The notes below the pieces were generated by a model. That model saw only the letters and a list, made by a program, of their open reading frames with translations. It did not search any database and was not told the origin of the DNA. Shown here piece by piece: positions 29,024 through 38,700 of a stretch of 64,000 bases of DNA; the stretch's first letter is position 1; each line of letters begins with the position of its first letter. The translations under genes were made by a program, and so were the position numbers. Source of the DNA: Listeria monocytogenes ATCC 19117 (lineage in GTDB: Bacteria > Bacillota > Bacilli > Lactobacillales > Listeriaceae); the NCBI RefSeq assembly GCF_000307025.1, contig NC_018584.1, positions 1,984,001 through 2,048,000 on the forward strand. The letters are read 5' to 3'.

Positions 29024-32000
29024 TTATTTCACTTTTCGTCTCCTTAGAGCAAATCCCCATAGAAGCATTGCTAAACCAGTCAAACAAAGGCCAGCCCATA
29101 AAACCCACTGATTTGTTTGATCTCCTGTTTTAGGAATGAGTTTGATATCGTTGGAGTTAGCAGCGCGTTGATTGTTATCTTTTACGCTTCGTGGTTCATT
29201 ATCTTGTAACCCCGCATCTCCTCTATTTTCAACCTGAATAGTAGCAGTTACTGACAACATTTGTTTCCCTGCGTCTTCAGTTCCTTCATTTGGATCTACT
29301 GAATATATAACTTGGTATTTGCCTGCTTTGTTCAGATTTACTTTTCCTTGCACTTTTACTTGTGAAAATGGAATATTTTTTCCATCACGTCTAGTTGCTT
29401 GAATAAAGCTATCTTTCGCGTTCCATTTCTCGCCTACTTTTATGACACGATCTTTCACCATCAAAATAGAATGGTTTTTCAAAACAGTGACCTTAGCAAC
29501 AGCTTTCACACCATCGTATACATAGCTAATTTCATATGTTCCCGGTGTTTTGCTATCAACTTTACCTGCGACAGTAATATCTTTGAATGCTACTTTTTCA
29601 CCTGCTTTATTCGTTGCATAGTCAAAATTATCTTTCGCATTCCAACTATTTCCAGCATAAAAACTACTATCATGAATTTTTACAGTCGTTTTTCTTGGTT
29701 TCACGGTTACATTAATCGTGGCAGAAATACCGTCATAACTGTAGGTAACTTCATAGACGCCTGGCTTTGTTACATCCACGGCAGGATTTTCTTTGACAGT
29801 AATATCTTTCCATTTCACTTTTTGACCAGCTTTATCGAGCGTATTGTCCCAATTATCTTGAGCTTTCCAATTATCTCCAACATAAATCACTGAATCATGG
29901 GCTCGCACAGCTGTTTTGGGATGTTTAACAATTACTTGAATGGTTTTGGTAATTCCAGCATAAACATATGTGATCGGGTATGTTCCTGCTTGACTTGTAT
30001 CAACAGTTCCCAAGACTTGTACGTCATTAAAGGATACTATATTTCCATCCTTATCCCTAGCGCTATCAAAATTATCTTTTGCTGACCAATTATCATCAAT
30101 ATACAGAATAGAATCATGTGCATTAATAGCTGTTTTGATTTCTTTCACAGTTAAAGTAACAGTAGTCGAGGCACCATCATAATTATAGGTGATTTGATAT
30201 CTGCCTGCTTTGTTGACATCTACTTTAGGCTCTTCTTTCACTTTTATATCAGCAAAAGAAACTGGCTTCCCGTCTTTATCAACTGCATTATCAAAATTAT
30301 CCGCCGCTGTCCATGCTTCTCCTACATAGATTGACGAGTCATGCCCATTAATTCCTTTTTTATTTTCTTTTACAGTAACAGTAATTGAACTTACAGTATC
30401 TTCATACTTATACGTAATCGTATATACGCCTGCTAGGTTTGTGTTTACTGTTCCAATAACCGTCAAATCTTTTAGACTCAAGGCATTGCCATCTTTATCA
30501 AGTCCACTGTCAAAATTATCACCTGCTCGCCAAGTGTCGCCAGTATAAATTGTCGAGTCGTGTGCATTAATTTCTGTCAAATTTTCTTTAACTTCAATTT
30601 TAGCTTTTTTAGACACTCCTTTGTACGTATATGTGACTGAATAGATTCCTGCTGTATTAGTATCAACAGATCCTTCTACTTGGATGTCTCCAAATGGAAC
30701 TGTTTCACCTACTTTGTTTAGCGCACTATCAAAGTTATCAGTTGCCGTCCATGTATCACCCAAATACAAAATAGAATCATGTACATTGACAGTTGTTAAA
30801 TCTTTTTCAACTTTCACTTGAATAACTACTTCCGCTGTTTTCCCATTTTTAGCAACTTGATAGGTCAACGGGTAAGTTCCACCTTGGTTAGAGCCTTCTT
30901 GGATAGCTTTTAATTGCTTGGCATCCACTTTTACGGAACTAGTACAATCTTGTGCAGTAGAAAGTACACCTGTCTTCACTTCTTCAAAACTAGCTGTTTT
31001 TGCTAAAGTAATTGCTTCCGTTTCAGTTAGCTTATTTGAATCTTTGTATTCTAAACTAAAATTCATTGCGCCAAGGATAAGTCCCTCTTTTTGGTCTATC
31101 GTAGCACTTGGCTCAGTTATATATACAGGTGCAGTAGATTTTTTCTCTGTATCAAAAATATCTTTGATTGTAATACCAATATCAGTTGTTGCGATTGCTT
31201 TGTTTCCGGCAGAAATACCAACAATTATTCCAGAACCATCATTAGCAGTTTGTGTAGTTGCTAAAGTCGTATCATTGCTAGTCCATTTGTAACCATCTGT
31301 AATCGCTTGAATATTGTGAAAGAACGACGGTTCAATCGTATCTTCTACCGCTTCTCCACTAGTTGCTCTTACTTTCGGCAATGTTACTTTTAAACTTTTA
31401 CCAGCTTGTACGATTTTGGCGCTAAGATTAACTTTAAGATCATTATCCGGCGCGTATTCCATGTAACCAGCATTAATGTTTTGTGATACCGGTTGAGCTG
31501 GATCAATTTCTTTTACCCAACCTTTGTCTGTACCCTTATTGGATACAGTACTATTTATCGTATTATCTTGCCCCACTTGTTTCAAAGTAAACTGATTTCC
31601 AGCTCTTTCTGGAAACTTCACTGCATATTTCCCGTAAGATAAATTCAAATTGTAATTAAAGGTGTATTTTCCATCAGCATTAGTTTTAACGCTGACTGGC
31701 TCACCATTTTTCAAGAACGGCTCATAGTTAGAGGTATTTTCATTCCATTTATAAAGTTCAACAGTTTCGTTTGCGAGTGCTGTATCTCCTTGAGCTTTTT
31801 CATACAAACCATTTGCATCTTTATCTTGGAAAAGAAAACCGCTTGCTTCTAAAATAATTAATTCTGCTCCAACTTTAGTTCCTGGTAATGTTCCAGAATA
31901 AGCATTCGTAGTTACACGATAGTAAGGGTTATATACATCGCGTTCACTTATTTTATTTCCCTCTGTAGCAGAATTAAAAGTTTCATCTACTTTTAGTGGA

Positions 32001-35000
32001 ACTTTGATTGTTTGTGTTTCACCGGGATCAATCTTTGTCTTCACTTTGATACGAACCATGTTGACTTTCCCATAATCAGAGGGAACAGCGCTATAGACAC
32101 TTTCTGATTCATAGTTATTTTTATTTGCTTCTGTTGCATAACTAATATCAAATTGTGCTTTTTGTTCATCTGTTAATTGCACAGCATCATTTAGTTTCAT
32201 ATCCCACTTAAATGTCTCCGTTTGGAATTTAGAACCAAAATTTTGTCCGGTCTTTGGAATTGGAATATAGAGTTCAAAAGCACTTGCTATACCAGTAGAT
32301 GTATTTGTAACACGGACTGTATAATCCGCTTCCGTTCCTGGTGTAAAATAGGAAACTGTACTATCGTCACCTTCTACATAAGATGCTTTTGCTCCTTCTC
32401 CAGCCAAATTTAAGAATGTTTCTACTGTGACTGCATCTTGCTTTGGAACACTTAAAGTACTGCTATTCGCAGAAAGCAGACGTTCATTTTCTATTCCATT
32501 TTGATTGACATCAAGACCTGTATCCATGAAAGTATTCGCAGCTGTAGCAACTTTTACATTTGGGCCTCCCCAAGCAAGAAGTTGTTGGATGTCAGTATGA
32601 AGACTTTTATCTAATGTTACATCAATCGTAGTATCATAACTTATATTTAAAAATTTATGTTTAGAAGGATAACCAACATACCTACCAACTGTTGCATCTT
32701 TTGTTTTTAAAACATACACTTTCTCTCCATTCTTGGCGGTTTCTATTTTAATAGAGAACTCAATCTCTTCTCCATCTTGATCCGTTAACTTAATAGAAGA
32801 CGGAAGAATTTTAGTACCATCCAATTGACGAAGATACACTTCAGGATCATTAAGGACTGTACGTGTCCCGTATGGATAGTTAAATAATACCAATGTAGCT
32901 TTTGTAGTAAATTTATCTCCAGCTCCAGCAGTTTTGATTACTTGTCCTTGTTCATTATAAAAATTAGCTGTTCCGTTCGCCGCTGTCGTAATATTATCGG
33001 CAACACTATAAACAGAAGTACCCGAGACTTTCGTATTTACTTCATCTGCCTCATCCCAAATGGATACTTTAAATTGAACAGAAGAAATGCCTGGTTTAAC
33101 AATACCATAGGAGTTTGTTGATTCCTCACCAAAACCACCAGATTCTGAGTAGCTTGTATATCCTGTAGAAAAATCGCCTACATTCGCTTTCACCTCAGTA
33201 AAGTATTCTCCTGGTTGAAGTCCGACTGCATCAGCTTCTAAGATAGCAATATTTTTCATACTATTCTTAGGAAGATTCCCATTGTATGTTTGATAAGTAT
33301 CATCAAAATTAGTTTTGTATTGAATATTAGTGATATCATTATCTTTTCTATTCCCATCAAATGGGATGTTAACAATTGAAGCTTCCCAGTTTGAATCAAA
33401 TTCAATTTGGAAGACTTGATTAGTTTTTGTCCCGGCAGTATCTTTATTATTAATTCGAACATTCCCTGCCCAAGTTTCATTATCTGGATTAATATTTTTG
33501 TTTCCCACGATTAGTGCCATTTTATTTTCGGTCGAATCTACAACTCGGCAAGCATCTAACGTTGCCTTAGTTGTTAAATCTGTAGAATTGTTTGTTAATG
33601 CATCAGATTCAAATACTTTATCGTCATATGTCGTGATGACTGCATGTGGCACTTTAGGAGCGGTATATGTTCCTGCTGGCGTTCCTTTTGGTATTTTATA
33701 TTTTATCGCATATACCGTATCTGTTACTCCTTTAAAGTTCTGTTGTTTAAAATCGAACACCACTTTATTCTCTTCCGGATAATGAGTAATCGTAGTATTA
33801 GCATTCTCATTTAAAAGTGCATATTTTTCATTTACTACCCCGACATATTCCATACCTTCTGGATAATAAAGGGTAGTCGAGACATTCTTAGGTGAAAAGA
33901 TATTAGTTCCTCTTTCATCTACTTGATTCATTCCATTTACAACAGAGTAACTTTTTGTATATGCATAAGAATCTTCATCATCTGTACTCGCTAATACATC
34001 AGGTGTTCTAAAAGATTTATACCAATTTCTGAACATAGTACTTACATGTGTTTGATTAGCATAACCAACCACTTTATTTCCTTCTGCACGAATTGCTTTT
34101 TCTTCTGAAGCAATCGCCATTTTATTATCTCCCACAAAAGCTTCTACTTTAATAGGGGCTTTTAGATCAGTTGCACCATAGTATTTATTAGCATCTACAC
34201 GAACAGAAAAGTTAAAACTTACTTTTTCAGTTCCTGGAGTAAGTTTATAATTAACTGTCCCGAAAGTAGCTTTATCGTAGGTTGTTTCTTTGTTTGGAAT
34301 AGTAACGGATGTTATTGCAGTACCAATCGGGTCCCCCGCACTTAAACGATTTATCACCCCAGAGTCCACACCTGTTGGTACTTGAAAACTGCTGGGAACG
34401 GGAATTGATACAAATCTCATACCGTCTGGCAGTGTGAATTCCACCTCTTTACTAGTAGATGTACTATTACTAAAGTCTACTGTAACATTAACATCTTTGA
34501 TATCGCCATTTGCCCAAGCAGTACCATCATAAGCAGGAATATTTAATGTGACAGTAGCATCATTACCTGATTTTAGTTGATTATTCTTTAGAGGTGCTTT
34601 TGTTTCATTTTGTTTAACTGAATCTTTTGATTGGTTAGCTTCTTCTTTTTCAATTATTAAATTTTTTACTTCATAGGAGGCTTTAAATGTTTTAATCTCT
34701 GTTTCTTTTCCTTCTATGTTTTCTTTATAGCTAATAATAAAATTAACATCACCATTTTTTTCAGCCGTGTACTCGGCTTCTTTTCCCTCAATTTTATTAC
34801 CGTCTGGTGTTTCAATACTTAGAATTTCAACTTGATTATTATTAGATGTTGCTTTAATTTTAAGCTTTGCTTTCTTTTTATCTTTTGAAAGCTCTTCTTG
34901 AACTTCATAAGAAAGTGGTTCTTCGCCTTTTTCTTCTGCAAATGCTTGAAAAACCGTTAAATTTAGTTGACTTACTACTAGTAAACTTGTTATTAGCATC

Positions 35001-35035
35001 ATCAAGGAACGACGTATGTACAACGATTTTATCAT
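29024..35035 (-). CDS. Giant cell-wall-anchored surface protein with Ig-like repeats
   Basis: Secreted protein of 2003 residues. A signal peptide covers about 1-35, with cleavage after AFA. A Lys/Glu-rich segment follows. Then comes an adhesin-like beta-rich region of about 900 residues with no family I recognise. An SdrD-B/Cna-B-like domain (about 1062-1190, FLFQDKDANGLYE) is next. Seven repeats of about 72 residues of the bacterial Ig-like group 3 type occupy about 1410-1940. The tail is a sorting signal: IPKTGD near 1967, a membrane helix, and ALRRRKVK. IPKTG departs from the usual LPxTG at the first position. ATG 35035 has AAGGAGG nine bases upstream. Probably an adhesin or wall-surface structural protein. 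It is flanked by terminators, so it is a single-gene unit between fer and ribU. Confidence 0.88.
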   Translation of the reverse strand: MIKSLYIRRSLMMLITSLLVVSQLNLTVFQAFAEEKGEEPLSYEVQEELSKDKKKAKLKIKATSNNNQVEILSIETPDGNKIEGKEAEYTAEKNGDVNFIISYKENIEGKETEIKTFKASYEVKNLIIEKEEANQSKDSVKQNETKAPLKNNQLKSGNDATVTLNIPAYDGTAWANGDIKDVNVTVDFSNSTSTSKEVEFTLPDGMRFVSIPVPSSFQVPTGVDSGVINRLSAGDPIGTAITSVTIPNKETTYDKATFGTVNYKLTPGTEKVSFNFSVRVDANKYYGATDLKAPIKVEAFVGDNKMAIASEEKAIRAEGNKVVGYANQTHVSTMFRNWYKSFRTPDVLASTDDEDSYAYTKSYSVVNGMNQVDERGTNIFSPKNVSTTLYYPEGMEYVGVVNEKYALLNENANTTITHYPEENKVVFDFKQQNFKGVTDTVYAIKYKIPKGTPAGTYTAPKVPHAVITTYDDKVFESDALTNNSTDLTTKATLDACRVVDSTENKMALIVGNKNINPDNETWAGNVRINNKDTAGTKTNQVFQIEFDSNWEASIVNIPFDGNRKDNDITNIQYKTNFDDTYQTYNGNLPKNSMKNIAILEADAVGLQPGEYFTEVKANVGDFSTGYTSYSESGGFGEESTNSYGIVKPGISSVQFKVSIWDEADEVNTKVSGTSVYSVADNITTAANGTANFYNEQGQVIKTAGAGDKFTTKATLVLFNYPYGTRTVLNDPEVYLRQLDGTKILPSSIKLTDQDGEEIEFSIKIETAKNGEKVYVLKTKDATVGRYVGYPSKHKFLNISYDTTIDVTLDKSLHTDIQQLLAWGGPNVKVATAANTFMDTGLDVNQNGIENERLLSANSSTLSVPKQDAVTVETFLNLAGEGAKASYVEGDDSTVSYFTPGTEADYTVRVTNTSTGIASAFELYIPIPKTGQNFGSKFQTETFKWDMKLNDAVQLTDEQKAQFDISYATEANKNNYESESVYSAVPSDYGKVNMVRIKVKTKIDPGETQTIKVPLKVDETFNSATEGNKISERDVYNPYYRVTTNAYSGTLPGTKVGAELIILEASGFLFQDKDANGLYEKAQGDTALANETVELYKWNENTSNYEPFLKNGEPVSVKTNADGKYTFNYNLNLSYGKYAVKFPERAGNQFTLKQVGQDNTINSTVSNKGTDKGWVKEIDPAQPVSQNINAGYMEYAPDNDLKVNLSAKIVQAGKSLKVTLPKVRATSGEAVEDTIEPSFFHNIQAITDGYKWTSNDTTLATTQTANDGSGIIVGISAGNKAIATTDIGITIKDIFDTEKKSTAPVYITEPSATIDQKEGLILGAMNFSLEYKDSNKLTETEAITLAKTASFEEVKTGVLSTAQDCTSSVKVDAKQLKAIQEGSNQGGTYPLTYQVAKNGKTAEVVIQVKVEKDLTTVNVHDSILYLGDTWTATDNFDSALNKVGETVPFGDIQVEGSVDTNTAGIYSVTYTYKGVSKKAKIEVKENLTEINAHDSTIYTGDTWRAGDNFDSGLDKDGNALSLKDLTVIGTVNTNLAGVYTITYKYEDTVSSITVTVKENKKGINGHDSSIYVGEAWTAADNFDNAVDKDGKPVSFADIKVKEEPKVDVNKAGRYQITYNYDGASTTVTLTVKEIKTAINAHDSILYIDDNWSAKDNFDSARDKDGNIVSFNDVQVLGTVDTSQAGTYPITYVYAGITKTIQVIVKHPKTAVRAHDSVIYVGDNWKAQDNWDNTLDKAGQKVKWKDITVKENPAVDVTKPGVYEVTYSYDGISATINVTVKPRKTTVKIHDSSFYAGNSWNAKDNFDYATNKAGEKVAFKDITVAGKVDSKTPGTYEISYVYDGVKAVAKVTVLKNHSILMVKDRVIKVGEKWNAKDSFIQATRRDGKNIPFSQVKVQGKVNLNKAGKYQVIYSVDPNEGTEDAGKQMLSVTATIQVENRGDAGLQDNEPRSVKDNNQRAANSNDIKLIPKTGDQTNQWVLWAGLCLTGLAMLLWGFALRRRKVK
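29215..30800 (-). repeat. Seven tandem Ig-like repeats inside the surface protein
   Basis: Units of about 219-225 bp encode variants of HDSxIYxGDxWxAxDNFD...DKDG...DIxVxGxVDTxxAGxYxITYxYxG. Six copies are well conserved in protein. The seventh, nearest the wall anchor, is divergent (VKDRVIKVGEKWNAKDSF) and longer. The copies differ enough in DNA to suggest old duplications. Confidence 0.85.
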
Positions 35036-35177
35036 ATTAGTTTTCCTCCTTCTCATATTCTGGTTGTTTTTATTAACAAATCTCCAAGAGATAATTTAAT
35101 ATTATCAGACGATTTTATCGAGTGTACATAGTCGCAAAACACCTTATTAAAAAAAACAGCACTATTCGCAAATTCAT

Positions 35178-35189
35178 ACAAATATTTGT
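35178..35189. promoter_or_regulatory. Palindrome upstream of the surface protein gene
   Basis: Perfect 12-bp palindrome ACAAATATTTGT, about 145 bp before the gene in a 265-bp gap. Could be an operator; no clear sigA promoter was found beside it. Confidence 0.35.
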
Positions 35190-35262
35190 CACATCAAAAG
35201 CACGTTTCAGACACATTTAAGACACAATTAATTCGCAAAAGCTGCCATTTTAGAAGAAAAAT

Positions 35263-35295
35263 AAAAAACCACTCTTTATTATAGAGTGGTTTTGG
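35263..35295 (-). terminator. Terminator after ribU
   Basis: On the minus strand AAAACCACTCT-ATAATA-AGAGTGGTTTT runs into TTTATTTTT. Confidence 0.88.
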
Positions 35296-35300
35296 ATAAA

Positions 35301-35912
35301 TTAATGGCTAACTTCTTGTTGCTTTTTTTCAAATTTGCGCCGTTCTTTTACAGTTTGGTTTTTAGCAATCCATTTTTTTAGTCTAGAGTATAGTAACAAG
35401 AATACAGCACTAACAATGACTCCTTTTAATAAACTGAATGGTATAATCGCATATGTGACTAACCAAGCAACATCTGTATCCGCCGGAAGTCCACCAAGTT
35501 TAATGTAAAATGGTAATAAAATGAAATAATTAAATATCGACATGACGACTGTCATTACTAACGTTCCAATTGCTGTTGAAAACACCATTCCTTTTGTTGA
35601 ACGAAACCAGTGAAATAAATAATAAATCGGTAATACATAAACAATACCATTAATAAAATTGGATATTTCTCCAATCGGAACTCCAACTGGACTACCTGAC
35701 ACAATATAAAGTAGCACATTTTTGATTAGTTCTACTAAAATCACTGCGAGTGGTCCGAATAATAAGCCACCAATCAAAGCTGGAATATCACTAAAGTCAA
35801 GCTTTAAAAATGGTGCACTCGGTAGTAGCGGAAATTGTAGCATCATTAAAATAAATGCTAAAGTACCAAGAACCGCCACACTTACAAAAACCTTCATTGA
35901 ATAATTCTTCAT
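35301..35912 (-). CDS. ribU: Riboflavin transporter, ECF S component
   Basis: Integral membrane protein of 203 residues with five to six hydrophobic helices. It is the substrate-binding S component that takes up riboflavin with the shared ECF energising module encoded elsewhere. The family pattern [17 protein letters not shown] near residues 40-56 is typical of RibU/YpaA. ATG 35912 is chosen because AAGGGAG lies eight bases upstream; the ATG two codons earlier is too close. An FMN riboswitch and terminator in the leader support riboflavin as substrate. Confidence 0.93.
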   Translation of the reverse strand: MKNYSMKVFVSVAVLGTLAFILMMLQFPLLPSAPFLKLDFSDIPALIGGLLFGPLAVILVELIKNVLLYIVSGSPVGVPIGEISNFINGIVYVLPIYYLFHWFRSTKGMVFSTAIGTLVMTVVMSIFNYFILLPFYIKLGGLPADTDVAWLVTYAIIPFSLLKGVIVSAVFLLLYSRLKKWIAKNQTVKERRKFEKKQQEVSH

Positions 35913-35980
35913 TGTCATTTCTCCCTTGATGTTCACCAAGAAGCGAGTGACATCACTAGACGAATGCAACCCAAGCAAAT

Positions 35981-36008
35981 AAAAAACCTCAACTGAAAAG
36001 AGTTGAGG
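35981..36008 (-). terminator. Riboswitch-controlled leader terminator of ribU
   Basis: On the minus strand CCTCAACT-CTTTTC-AGTTGAGG is followed by six T. It lies between the FMN aptamer and the gene, so FMN binding probably ends transcription here. Confidence 0.85.
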
Positions 36009-36105
36009 GAGAGTTTGTGAATGAATAAACAAGCACCGGATACTCAAATAAGCATCACAGCTTGCTAACACATGCTCGTGAAGACAAACGAAAAGGTCTG
36101 CCAAC

Positions 36106-36220
36106 ATCTTCTCCCATCCAGACTATACTGTCGGTCCTGGAATTACACCAGAGTCAACTGCTAAAAAAGCAGATCGTGGACTTTAACCACCGGTCGGGAA
36201 TTGCACCCTGCCCCGAAGAT
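36106..36220 (-). ncRNA. FMN riboswitch (RFN element)
   Basis: The minus strand carries the conserved RFN core: an ATCTTCGGGGCAGGGTG start, AATTCCCGACCGG, a variable hairpin, then GTAATTCCAGGACCGACAG and the closing GGATGGGAGAAGAT. The P1 strands GAAGAT and ATCTTC pair at the two ends. It senses FMN and represses ribU by transcription termination. Confidence 0.95.
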
Positions 36221-36245
36221 GAACGAATATTTTATTACAATTTTC

Positions 36246-36273
36246 ATTTTACCATGAAAAAAATTTTTGGCAA
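36246..36273 (-). promoter_or_regulatory. Promoter of ribU and its riboswitch
   Basis: On the minus strand TTGCCA and TAAAAT are 16 bp apart with an extended -10 TGG. It is placed directly upstream of the aptamer. Confidence 0.65.
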
Positions 36274-36294
36274 GCACTTTTGTATATTTTTTCA

Positions 36295-36308
36295 CGTAAG
36301 CGCTTTCT
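36295..36308. promoter_or_regulatory. Candidate CcpA cre site upstream of ribU
   Basis: CGTAAGCGCTTTCT matches the cre consensus TGWAARCGYTWNCW at 13 of 14 positions. It is centred about 60 bp upstream of the predicted ribU transcription start. Confidence 0.45.
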
Positions 36309-36320
36309 ATCTAAATTAAA

Positions 36321-36348
36321 TAAAAACTAGCTGCTTAGCTAGTTTTTA
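36321..36348 (-). terminator. Terminator after the thioesterase gene
   Basis: AAAAACTAGCT-GCTT-AGCTAGTTTTT, perfect stem. Confidence 0.85.
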
Positions 36349-36353
36349 TTAAT

Positions 36354-36872
36354 TCACCATGGAATATCTGTTGATAATGATTCCGCTAATGATTGGTTTT
36401 CTTTTAAACGAATTTTACGAGCAATGCTTCTTGCCTCAGCACCCGCGTGGATTCTTTTTTGTTCTTCTGTTTCTGGTTTAACGAGTGGCACTTCTACAGT
36501 TTTACCATCTGCATCCAACGCTACAAATGTTAAAAAGGATGTCGCCGCTAAGTAACGTTCTCCTGTTTTCAAATTCTCCGCAATAATTTTAACGAAGATT
36601 TCCATTGAACTTCTGCCCGTTGAAGCTACATAAGACTCTAAGCAAACAGAGTGATCATTTTTAATCGGTTTTAAGAAATCCACTGAGTCTGTCGATGCAG
36701 TGACAATTTCCGTACGACAATGACGAGAGGCACTGATAGAAGCCGTATCATCAATATAAGTCATCAATCTACCGCCAAAAAGGGTATTATGATTATTCGT
36801 GTCCGACGGGAAAACCCGGCTTGTTTTAATTACTAGTGATTCTTTGCAAAATTTTGTTTGTCTTTTTTCCAT
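36354..36872 (-). CDS. Acyl-CoA thioesterase, hotdog fold (YkhA-like)
   Basis: Cytoplasmic hydrolase of 172 residues of the YciA/YkhA/BACH group. The hotdog-fold signature NNHNTLFGGRLMTYIDDTA lies at 26-44, with the helix and catalytic aspartate around D41. VTASTDSVDFLKPI is the next strand. It probably cleaves acyl-CoA to free fatty acid and CoA; chain-length preference cannot be told. It lies 15 bp after resE and may be read from the resDE promoter. Confidence 0.85.
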   Translation of the reverse strand: MEKRQTKFCKESLVIKTSRVFPSDTNNHNTLFGGRLMTYIDDTASISASRHCRTEIVTASTDSVDFLKPIKNDHSVCLESYVASTGRSSMEIFVKIIAENLKTGERYLAATSFLTFVALDADGKTVEVPLVKPETEEQKRIHAGAEARSIARKIRLKENQSLAESLSTDIPW

Positions 36873-36887
36873 GTTTTTCGCTCCAAT

Positions 36888-38678
36888 CTATTTATAGAGA
36901 GGCAAAGTGATAATAAAATCAGATCCTTTACCTAATTCGCTTTCAACCGAAATTTTCCCATTATGTGCTTCTACAATATTCTTAACGATTGCAAGACCAA
37001 TACCTGTTCCAACTGCTTTTCCGCGTTTCCTTGCTTTATCCACTTTATAAAAACGCTCAAACAGATATGGGATGTCTTCTTCCGCAATCCCACTACCGTT
37101 GTCAGATACTGTGATTACAAGATTGCTTCTAGCTTCATCAATGGTTTGTTTTAAAATTACTTTTCCATCATAGCCTTCTTTTCCAGTATGACGAATAGCA
37201 TTCATAATTAAATTAATTAATACTTGCTCCATCCGGTCGGGGTCATAGGAATACTCTAAATCGGGAGTTTCAAGCTCTAAGCCGAGTTCCACATAATTCT
37301 CTTTCGCAAGAACGTCAAAATTAGAAATAACTTTTCGCAGCAATGGAGCGAGCGGTAATTTTTGATTATCCATTTGATTAAAACCAGCTTCCATTCTAGC
37401 AAGGTCTAGCATATCATTAACCAAACGCCCAATACGAAGGGATTCATCGTAAATAATTTGTGCAAACTCCCGCACTTCTTCATCCGACTGAGCAACCCCG
37501 TCAATAATCGCTTCACTATAACCTTGTAACATCGAAATCGGCGTTCTAAGTTCATGCGAAACATTATTAACAAAATCGCTTTTCATTTTTTCAAGTTGTT
37601 TCTCTTCGGTCATATCGCGAATAACCGCAACGACACTACGCACATGTTCCCCTGTATACAAAAGTGTTAAAATGGCAACATACGTATGGTCAGCAAACGT
37701 AATTTCTCCGACTTGAGATTCTTTCTTTTCTAACGTATCATTCAATAATTCATTTAAAGCCACTGGAATGAGCACTTTTTCGGTATTTTCAGGTGAGAAG
37801 AACCAATTATGTAAAAATTCTTCTGCCGGCGGATTACTAAGAATGATCGTTTTATCCACACTAAATTTAATAACACCATCAGCCATCCCAACTAAAATAT
37901 TGGATAGCTGTTCCTTTTCTTGCCTAAGGGCGCTAACATTATACTTCAATTGCTTTGCCATATCGTTAAAAGCTACTCCGAGTTCACCAATTTCATCATG
38001 CGTATAAGTTGGTACGCGATTATCAAAGTTCCCTTTAGAAACAGCAATCGCAATTTTTTTCATTTCACGAAGCGGGAAAGCCATGCGAGAAGAAAAGACG
38101 AAAGATAAGATAGACGTGATGACTATCGCAATAATACCCGAAATAATCAAAGTACTCATCGTTTTTTCGTTCACTTTTAGAATATCATGGTAAGACTGAT
38201 AAACGTAAACAACACCAGTTTCACCGTTCGCTAGTTTGAATTTCTGTGCAGAAATTTCAACCGGTAAGGAGCTTTTTTCTGTTTTAAAATTATATTTCAT
38301 CGTTACACTATTATCTTTTTCTAAAGCTTTATCTAGTGTCTTATCTTGAATTAATTTATTAGCAGATGCACTAGAAATGGTATCTGGTGACTGTGATTGA
38401 TAGACGCTTTTTCCATTTTGTTCGATAATGACGCCCATCGTATCATCAAGTAGTATCAGTGCAGAATCATTATTATTTTCAGCAGAGATTACTTCATTAT
38501 TTTCTTGCATTACAGTGATGATACTAGCTGTTTTGTCTTCTAATTCATTTGTTATTTGAGTAATGTTATTTTTTTCATAAATCATTGCAACTAAAAATCC
38601 AGAAATAACTAAAATCCCTATCAGTAAGAGAATAATGGTACTCCAAATTTTCCCAACAATACTATTCCAAATCTTCAT
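36888..38678 (-). CDS. resE: Sensor histidine kinase ResE
   Basis: Membrane sensor kinase of 596 residues, partner of ResD, which in Bacillus responds to oxygen limitation and nitric oxide. Membrane helices lie near 10-31 and 173-196, with an extracytoplasmic domain between them. HAMP follows at about 195-250 and PAS at about 260-360. The HisKA motif SHELRTP has phospho-acceptor H375. The ATPase domain carries NLIMNAIRHT, DNGSGIAEED and GTGIGLAIV. It is separated from resD by 100 bp that hold a hairpin, an unusual gap for a two-component pair. Confidence 0.92.
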   Translation of the reverse strand: MKIWNSIVGKIWSTIILLLIGILVISGFLVAMIYEKNNITQITNELEDKTASIITVMQENNEVISAENNNDSALILLDDTMGVIIEQNGKSVYQSQSPDTISSASANKLIQDKTLDKALEKDNSVTMKYNFKTEKSSLPVEISAQKFKLANGETGVVYVYQSYHDILKVNEKTMSTLIISGIIAIVITSILSFVFSSRMAFPLREMKKIAIAVSKGNFDNRVPTYTHDEIGELGVAFNDMAKQLKYNVSALRQEKEQLSNILVGMADGVIKFSVDKTIILSNPPAEEFLHNWFFSPENTEKVLIPVALNELLNDTLEKKESQVGEITFADHTYVAILTLLYTGEHVRSVVAVIRDMTEEKQLEKMKSDFVNNVSHELRTPISMLQGYSEAIIDGVAQSDEEVREFAQIIYDESLRIGRLVNDMLDLARMEAGFNQMDNQKLPLAPLLRKVISNFDVLAKENYVELGLELETPDLEYSYDPDRMEQVLINLIMNAIRHTGKEGYDGKVILKQTIDEARSNLVITVSDNGSGIAEEDIPYLFERFYKVDKARKRGKAVGTGIGLAIVKNIVEAHNGKISVESELGKGSDFIITLPLYK

Positions 38679-38700
38679 CTATTCTCACCTCGGTCCTCGC

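Noticed and set aside
29399-29893. 164-residue plus-strand frame opposite the surface protein repeats
   Set aside because: Follows the repeat periodicity of the sense gene; Phe/Ile/Cys-rich and not protein-like.
29215-30800. CRISPR-like periodic repeats
   Set aside because: The period of about 220 bp is protein-coding Ig-like repeats with diverged DNA, not short identical repeats with spacers.
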